Source of the DNA: SLJK01 sp964567295
Lineage (GTDB): Bacteria; Bacillota; Dethiobacteria; DTU022; UBA8154
NCBI GenBank assembly: GCA_964567295.1
Contig: CAZMLU010000050.1
Location: 1-10,827 of the forward strand
Reading direction: 5' to 3'
Length of the DNA stretch: 10,827 nt
Positions 6,438-10,827 of the stretch are shown piece by piece. The notes beneath the pieces were generated by a model. It searched no databases and had not been told where the DNA came from. It saw nothing but the letters and a program-made list of their open reading frames with translations. The first letter of the stretch is position 1; each line of letters starts with the position of its first letter. The translations under genes were made by a program, and so were the position numbers.

Positions 6438-8138
6438 CTAGTAATTTAGCACTCCATCCAGCTCCAATGCCTTAATATCAAAAACAGCGCCTGTAGCTGG
6501 AGATTTTTCAGTGAGGAAAAAGTCGGGCAAGCGGTCATCTTCAGGTTTAAAACCGGCCGCAGCGTTAAAAATCTTTTCCCTTAAAACAGATTGTCTACCG
6601 ATATCGACGACCTGGTCAAAATCCCATTCTCCCCCGTAAATTCCGGCCATCAACTCCGGCATGGTTTCGGGGGACGCAGCAGAAAACCAGGCAAACAGAC
6701 ACATCGTGCTATCCGCCGTTGCAAACATGGGTTGCAGCATGGAGGAAACAGCAGCCTGACCCAGGGGAGAAAGAGGATCTATCGGCGCCTCCAGGGTTAG
6801 GCCGGCTGTATGGTCAGCACCCATGGGGGTGGTAGCAAAGGTGACCCCCGTTCCTTTCAAGTTTCTAGGATCGTAGGCAGGGAGTGCTTGCCCCTTTACA
6901 GCAGGTATTCTTTTCACTCCCAGGGCTTTTCCGGTGGTGTAAGTACCCTGCCCCAGGAGTTTACCCGTTTCGGTCCCTGCCCTCATCTCTTCTATGAGTC
7001 CAATAGCTGCTTCACCGTCACCCCATGGTATCTTGCCGGCTTCCATACAGACAGCTATGGTAGCACCTGTCTCAATGGTGTCGATTCCAAAATCATCGCA
7101 CAGCCGGTCCATGCGGGCAATTATATCAAAGTCGCCGATATCACAATTAGAACCACAAAGGCCAATGGTTTCATACTCCAGCGCGGAAGTCAGGTATTCC
7201 CCGTTTGCATCGTGATAACGATTAGAACAGTGGATAACGCACCCGGATTGGCAAGGTTCACCGCTCTTGCCACCCCTTTCCTTCAATTTGCTCATGAATT
7301 CTTCCGCACTGAGAGATTCCAACTTACTAAAAAACTCCCCGCTGAAATTGCGAACAGGCAGGATTGCCATGGGACCTGTAACATCCGGCAAAGCAGGAGT
7401 ACCTACTTCACGCAACCAGCGCATCCCCTCATTGTTAACTGTGACATCTACAAATTTCTTGCGCGCAGCATCGTATCTTTCTTTATCTGCATACTGAAAA
7501 GTGTGGGGAGATTCACTTTTTTCGATTACCACCGCTTTTATTTGTTTGGAACCCATGACCGCTCCCAGCCCTCCTCGGGCAGAAGCGCGGGAAGGATATC
7601 CCGTAGCCCAATCTATAAGCTGCAAGGTCGAGTTCCGGTACTGTAACTCCCCAGCTTTCCCAATGGAGACAACGCTGATCTCCTTGCCATATTTTTCCTT
7701 CAGCTTGTCCACCAATGCATAATTATTGAGGCCGGCATAATCCCCAACTTGAACAAGCTTAGGGGTTCCATCCTTTCCGATCTGTAGAAGCTGCCAATCG
7801 TCAGATGCCGGTATATCTTCCAGGATAATCATTTTAATATTATGGCGAGCCAGGTAGGTAGCAGCAGTTCCTCCCGAGTTGGCCTCCTTGATCCCCCCGG
7901 TAAGCGGGCTTTTACCTCCGACCGAAAGGCGGTGGACAGCTGGCACGGTAGTGCCGGCCAGCAGCGAAGTGCAGAAAATTAATTTATTGCCCGGACCTAA
8001 CGGATCACAGGTGGGCTCCACTTCCTCGCTCAGCACCTTGGAAATAAGGCTTCGCCCTCCCAGAAGCTTATATTTCTCCGGCAACTCCTCCTGTTTTACC
8101 GTGTTTGTTCTAAGATTAAGCCTAATCACTGTTGACAT
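6438..8138 (-). CDS. Aldehyde:ferredoxin oxidoreductase family, tungstopterin enzyme
   Basis: The 566-residue product has the AOR-family layout and length. The N-terminal domain carries GGRSLISKVLSEE, CDPLGPGNKL and GKSPLTGGIKEANSGG, which bind the bis-pterin cofactor. The pterin segment YDPRNLKGTGVTFATTPMGADHT (about 422-444) is canonical. Four Cys for the [4Fe-4S] cluster are C296, C300 and C304, plus C480 in ADSTMC. The first three are spaced C-x3-C-x3-C, one residue longer than the C-x2-C-x3-C of Pyrococcus AOR. Characterised members oxidise aldehydes to carboxylic acids with ferredoxin, or reduce acids in reverse. The gene starts 21 nt after the alcohol dehydrogenase, with GAGGTG 7 nt before the ATG, and a MoaD-like gene follows. 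Together these suggest alcohol to aldehyde to acid conversion. The exact substrate is not readable; related enzymes of unknown activity exist. Confidence 0.93.
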   Translation of the reverse strand: MSTVIRLNLRTNTVKQEELPEKYKLLGGRSLISKVLSEEVEPTCDPLGPGNKLIFCTSLLAGTTVPAVHRLSVGGKSPLTGGIKEANSGGTAATYLARHNIKMIILEDIPASDDWQLLQIGKDGTPKLVQVGDYAGLNNYALVDKLKEKYGKEISVVSIGKAGELQYRNSTLQLIDWATGYPSRASARGGLGAVMGSKQIKAVVIEKSESPHTFQYADKERYDAARKKFVDVTVNNEGMRWLREVGTPALPDVTGPMAILPVRNFSGEFFSKLESLSAEEFMSKLKERGGKSGEPCQSGCVIHCSNRYHDANGEYLTSALEYETIGLCGSNCDIGDFDIIARMDRLCDDFGIDTIETGATIAVCMEAGKIPWGDGEAAIGLIEEMRAGTETGKLLGQGTYTTGKALGVKRIPAVKGQALPAYDPRNLKGTGVTFATTPMGADHTAGLTLEAPIDPLSPLGQAAVSSMLQPMFATADSTMCLFAWFSAASPETMPELMAGIYGGEWDFDQVVDIGRQSVLREKIFNAAAGFKPEDDRLPDFFLTEKSPATGAVFDIKALELDGVLNY

Positions 8139-8159
8139 TTTCAGGCACCTCTTTCTCTT

Positions 8160-9317
8160 TTAGTATTTATAGGCTTCTTCCAGCATGGAAAGCACCTGCT
8201 CGGAAGAGGCACGCTTAGGTCCAAACATGGCACAATCATCTGCCAGGACACCTTTTACCAGTTGCTCCAAAGAACTTCTTTTGACTTGAAATTCTTTCAG
8301 ACCCGGTATCCCTATTTTTCTGGTAAAATCTCGTATTGCCTCCGCTACTTTGCTTCCCAATTCCGTGACGGTTTGCTCTTTAGGTATAGAAAGTCCCATC
8401 ACCAGTGCGATTCGCTGCAGCTTGTCAGGCACTGCATCTGCTACAAATTCCACCGCCGCCGGCAGTGAGACGGCACAACCTACACCGTGGGGGACATGAA
8501 ACTGCGCCCCAAGCGTATGGGCAATTGCATGTCCCCAATGCGGCATGGTATCGTTAAAAGCTATCCCCGCTATTAATGAGGCAAAGGCCATATTCGTCCG
8601 GCAGTTTATATCACTGCCGTCTTTAACAGATTGCGGTAAATTATCTACTATAAGTGCAATGGCTTTTTCAGCCAATACGTCGGACATGGGGTTCATACCT
8701 TCAGAGGTTAAAGACTCTACTGCATGGGCAAAAGCATCCATTCCCGTGGCTGCTGTTATTTCGGGAGGCAAGCCTAACAGCAGTTCGGGATCGACAATAG
8801 CCAGCGTTGCGGTTACGGTCTCTCCCAGTATTCCTTTTTTGCTCTGTGTAGCTGTGTCAGAAATTACAGTTATTTTTGTCGACTCACTGCCTGTCCCTGC
8901 AGTCGTGGGAAGCAGTATTAAAACCTGGCCCGGTTTTTGTTCGTTACCAGAGCCAACGTAATAACGGTTAATGGGGGGCGGGTTATCCAAAAGAACATTT
9001 ATGGCTTTGGCCGTGTCCATGCTGCTGCCTCCACCAACCCCTACAATACAGTCTACTCCCTCCGCACGGGCCATTTTTCCCGCCTCATCAACAAGAGTAT
9101 CCGGAGGGTCTTCTTGCACATCTTCAAATGTTACTACCTGCAGTCCCGCTGCTTTAAGATTGTTTACTATCCTTTCTGCAATTCCTGCTTTTTTAATACC
9201 GCTGTCGTACACACACAATGCTTTTTTAACACCTAAATTTTTTGCCTTCAATCCCGTACGCAACGAAGCTCCCGGTCCAAAAAGAACAGGAACCGTGCGG
9301 CTAAAATTGGTTATCAT
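8160..9317 (-). CDS. Iron-containing (group III) alcohol dehydrogenase
   Basis: This 385-residue protein has the normal length and motifs of Fe-dependent alcohol dehydrogenases (FucO/AdhB type). Residues 95-101 GGGSSMD bind the NAD(P) phosphates and 137-145 PTTAGTGSE is the family signature. The metal ligands are D194 and H198 (GMDAFAHAVE), H263 (WGHAIAHTLG) and H277 (HVPHG), at the spacing seen in FucO. It interconverts an alcohol and an aldehyde in the cytoplasm. GAGGAGAG lies about 10 nt before the ATG at 9317. It is the first gene of the seven-gene minus-strand operon, directly before AOR, which would use or supply its aldehyde. An upstream TTGACA promoter with the 16-bp motif suggests control by a repressor. 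Confidence 0.94.
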   Translation of the reverse strand: MITNFSRTVPVLFGPGASLRTGLKAKNLGVKKALCVYDSGIKKAGIAERIVNNLKAAGLQVVTFEDVQEDPPDTLVDEAGKMARAEGVDCIVGVGGGSSMDTAKAINVLLDNPPPINRYYVGSGNEQKPGQVLILLPTTAGTGSESTKITVISDTATQSKKGILGETVTATLAIVDPELLLGLPPEITAATGMDAFAHAVESLTSEGMNPMSDVLAEKAIALIVDNLPQSVKDGSDINCRTNMAFASLIAGIAFNDTMPHWGHAIAHTLGAQFHVPHGVGCAVSLPAAVEFVADAVPDKLQRIALVMGLSIPKEQTVTELGSKVAEAIRDFTRKIGIPGLKEFQVKRSSLEQLVKGVLADDCAMFGPKRASSEQVLSMLEEAYKY

Positions 9318-9559
9318 GAAACTACCACTCTCCTCTCAAATCAATTTGGATTGTAAAGGATGTATAAAAAAACAATTAAACCAACAAAATACAAAGCTTT
9401 TTATTTCAATCAATTTAGGAGAATTTAATTCCACTAAATTAAGTGCTCATATTTTGGATTAATTGCTTTTTACCCGCTCCGTAATACACGCCAGCAACCT
9501 AACTATTTACAGTTAATATTATGTAGTCTTTGTCCCGGAAAGCCCTCGTAAGCTCATAT
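9318..9559 (-). other. Long AT-rich leader of the alcohol dehydrogenase operon
   Basis: This stretch contains no convincing gene on either strand. It would be transcribed as a leader of roughly 250 nt if the promoter at 9581-9609 is used. The only local symmetry I see is an AT-only inverted repeat TTAATT-ccacta-AATTAA (9425-9442). I recognise no known riboswitch. A second promoter nearer the ATG cannot be excluded. Confidence 0.4.
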
Positions 9560-9575
9560 ACCAACCGTTTGTTTT
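9560..9575. promoter_or_regulatory. Candidate operator, copy 2 of the 16-bp shared motif
   Basis: ACCAACCGTTTGTTTT matches 1606-1621 at all 16 positions. Here it begins 5 nt downstream of the predicted -10 and overlaps the expected transcription start (about 9574), where a bound repressor would block initiation. It lies about 243 nt upstream of the alcohol dehydrogenase ATG. Confidence 0.6.
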
Positions 9576-9580
9576 AGTTC

Positions 9581-9609
9581 ACGTTATCACAATATTTTCT
9601 ATTTGTCAA
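9581..9609 (-). promoter_or_regulatory. Sigma-A-type promoter for the alcohol dehydrogenase operon
   Basis: On the minus strand a perfect TTGACA (plus 9604-9609) is followed by 17 nt and TAACGT (plus 9581-9586). The -10 is only 3/6 but keeps the key T1, A2 and T6 and is preceded by TGA, an extended -10 element. A small inverted repeat AATTC-TTAG-GAATT (9608-9621) overlaps the edge of the -35. Confidence 0.5.
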
Positions 9610-9642
9610 TTCTTAGGAATTAGTTATCAATGCGAAAGTTCG

Positions 9643-9664
9643 AAAAATCTGGCATTTTAGGCCA
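9643..9664 (-). terminator. Weak candidate terminator after the molybdenum hydroxylase genes
   Basis: Read on the minus strand, TGGC-7 nt loop-GCCA is followed by GATTTTT. The stem is only 4 bp, so termination would be leaky. It is the only hairpin-plus-U-run I see between the FAD-subunit stop at 9731 and the next promoter. Confidence 0.3.
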
Positions 9665-9730
9665 AGACCAACAATAATACCCGGCAAATCTTAGAAAACC
9701 AGCTACAATTATAAAATTATTACAACAAAC

Positions 9731-10723
9731 TTAAAAAAACTTTTCGCTACAAATGTTTTTTAAAGCTCTCGCTACAAGGTTTCTGGTGATCTCAACTTTA
9801 TAGCTATTCATGCTCAGGGGTTTTGCTTCTTCAACAGCAAAATCAGCTGCCTCCTCCAAGATAGTATCATTCATTTTTTGGCCTTGCAGAGCTTGTTCTG
9901 CCGCGACTGCTCTTAAAGGCTGAGGGGCAACCCCGCCCAGGGCTATCCTGGCTTCAGTACAAATACCATCCTTCGTGGATATCAAAGCTGCGACACTAAC
10001 AAGAGCAAAATCAACCGGTTTCCTGAGCGTATATTTCAGAAATTGTTGCCTGTTTGCTGCCGGAGGTGGAGGAACCACAACCTCCACGACCACTTCCTCA
10101 GAATCTAGAGCGTTAGCCAGCGGACCATAAAAATCTTTTACCGGAATTGTTCTCTCTCCTTTTATCCCGAAGGTCTTGATCTCTGCATTCAGCACTGCAA
10201 GTGCCAGTACCAAATCCGATGGATTAACAGCATAACACCCTTTGCCGCCAAAAATGGAATGGTAGCGATTATCTCCTGCCACAGCGGGACACGGTCCACT
10301 CCCTTTGCGCAGACACATAATCCTCCCCCCCAAAGAGTGAGGGTACCTGTAGTACCAACAGCGCACTTCCTGGCATATATTTCCTCCGACAGTACCCATG
10401 TTGCGTATCTGGGGAGTGGCAACTGCTTTTGCCGATTCAGCAAGAACCGTATACTTTTCTTTTAGCAACGGCGAGGTGACAATATCGGCCAGCTTTGCCA
10501 AAGCCCCAATCTTTAACCCATTACTGTCTTCAGCAATATTACCGAGCCCGGGAATATTTTTAATATTAAGCAGAGCTTCTGGGTAGCCGGGAAGAATATT
10601 GTTTTTTAAAACACCGAGTAAGTCCGTGCCGCCAGCCATAATTTTGATCTTTCCTGTATGATCCTTCAATACACTTACTGCTTCTTCTACGGTGTTTACA
10701 TTTAAATGATTAAAATATTTCAC
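9731..10723 (-). CDS. FAD-binding subunit of a molybdenum hydroxylase, with extra [4Fe-4S] insert
   Basis: The 330-residue product is a xanthine dehydrogenase / CO dehydrogenase medium-subunit homologue. MAGGTDLL (29-36) and TVGGN (111-115) are the two standard FAD-pyrophosphate motifs, and the C-terminal ALGGVAPQPLRA region fits the CO-dehydrogenase flavoprotein tail domain. Between them is an insert with four Cys: C122 (RCWYY), C137 (MCLRKG), C145 (GPC) and C163 (GKGCYAVNPSDL). This is like 4-hydroxybenzoyl-CoA reductase beta (HcrB) and PaoB, where such an insert holds a [4Fe-4S] cluster. The start is GTG at 10723 in a 4-nt GTGA overlap with the previous gene, with GAGGG 8 nt upstream. It would pass electrons between the molybdenum subunit and an acceptor. 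It appears last in its operon; the small 2Fe-2S subunit is not visible and may lie beyond the window. The substrate is open: an aromatic thioester, an aldehyde or a purine-like compound. Confidence 0.9.
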   Translation of the reverse strand: MKYFNHLNVNTVEEAVSVLKDHTGKIKIMAGGTDLLGVLKNNILPGYPEALLNIKNIPGLGNIAEDSNGLKIGALAKLADIVTSPLLKEKYTVLAESAKAVATPQIRNMGTVGGNICQEVRCWYYRYPHSLGGRIMCLRKGSGPCPAVAGDNRYHSIFGGKGCYAVNPSDLVLALAVLNAEIKTFGIKGERTIPVKDFYGPLANALDSEEVVVEVVVPPPPAANRQQFLKYTLRKPVDFALVSVAALISTKDGICTEARIALGGVAPQPLRAVAAEQALQGQKMNDTILEEAADFAVEEAKPLSMNSYKVEITRNLVARALKNICSEKFF

Positions 10724-10827
10724 CTGTTAAGCCCTCGCTTTACTTTATCTTGCTTTCCCAAAGCTCCAAGCACCTTTTCAGGGGTGATGGGATAATCTAA
10801 TATCCTTCTACCAAGGGCATTGGATAC
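10720..10827 (-). CDS. Molybdopterin-binding subunit of the molybdenum hydroxylase (C-terminal fragment)
   Basis: The frame is open from the right edge to a TGA at 10720-10722, giving 35 visible codons: VSNALGRRILDYPITPEKV followed by LGALGK and a basic tail. The pattern NALG-R-I-D-PITPEKVL-AL is the typical end of xanthine dehydrogenase / aldehyde oxidase large subunits. The stop overlaps the GTG start of the FAD-subunit gene by 4 nt, showing translational coupling. The catalytic part is outside the window. Confidence 0.82.
   Translation of the reverse strand, partial: VSNALGRRILDYPITPEKVLGALGKQDKVKRGLNR

Noticed and set aside
6810..7646. A 278-codon plus-strand open frame
   Set aside because: It is antisense to the central part of AOR, whose cofactor motifs are intact, and its translation has no recognisable family pattern.
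9425..9442. AT-only inverted repeat TTAATT/AATTAA as a regulatory hairpin
   Set aside because: A 6-bp all-AT stem is expected by chance in this AT-rich leader.
8971..9462. A plus-strand open frame reaching into the intergenic region
   Set aside because: Most of it is antisense to the alcohol dehydrogenase N-terminus and the rest is AT-rich leader; no recognisable protein.

Overview
The window reads as accessory metabolic DNA of a strictly anaerobic bacterium, most likely a Clostridia-type Bacillota (Peptococcaceae / Desulfotomaculum / Moorella-like). This is inferred from the gene set: a tungsten-type aldehyde:ferredoxin oxidoreductase, a corrinoid methyltransferase pair, a molybdenum hydroxylase with an extra Fe-S cluster, strong AGGAGG ribosome sites and AT-rich intergenic DNA. 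No RNA gene, insertion sequence, CRISPR array or phage gene is visible.

Layout. (a) 1-1517, minus: a DMSO-reductase-family molybdopterin oxidoreductase, cut at its C-terminal end by the window edge. (b) 1518-1806: a divergent control region with one promoter for each direction, a 12-bp palindrome and a 16-bp motif. (c) 1807-3006, plus: an MFS transporter, the only plus-strand gene. (d) 9317 down to 3051, minus: seven collinear genes, namely iron alcohol dehydrogenase, aldehyde ferredoxin oxidoreductase (AOR), MoaD/ThiS-like protein, UroD-fold methyltransferase, a 60-residue unknown protein, corrinoid protein and a two-domain rhodanese. Most gaps are 21-46 nt; the AOR-moaD gap (76 nt) holds a strong hairpin and the moaD-UroD gap is 142 nt. 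(e) 9318-9730: a gene-free control region. (f) 9731 to the right edge, minus: the FAD subunit of a molybdenum hydroxylase and, overlapping it by 4 nt, the last 35 codons of its molybdopterin-binding subunit.

How they may work together (inference). Alcohol dehydrogenase plus AOR would take an alcohol through the aldehyde to the acid, with MoaD supporting the pterin cofactor. The UroD-fold protein and corrinoid protein form the first half of a methyl-transfer system. The UroD-fold protein lacks the His-x-Cys zinc motif of methanogen MtaA/MtbA but has E273-x13-E287-x20-H308, close to a zinc motif I recall being proposed for acetogen phenyl-methyl-ether O-demethylases. With the HcrB/PaoB-like subunit next door, this suggests use of methoxylated aromatic alcohols or aldehydes. 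The rhodanese leaves methylated sulfur compounds as an alternative.

The most striking non-coding signal is an identical 16-bp motif, ACCAACCGTTTGTTTT, at 1606-1621 and 9560-9575. Each copy lies just downstream of a TTGACA promoter on the minus strand, one for the molybdopterin oxidoreductase and one for the seven-gene operon. This suggests a shared repressor, not encoded here, tying the two transcription units into one regulon.
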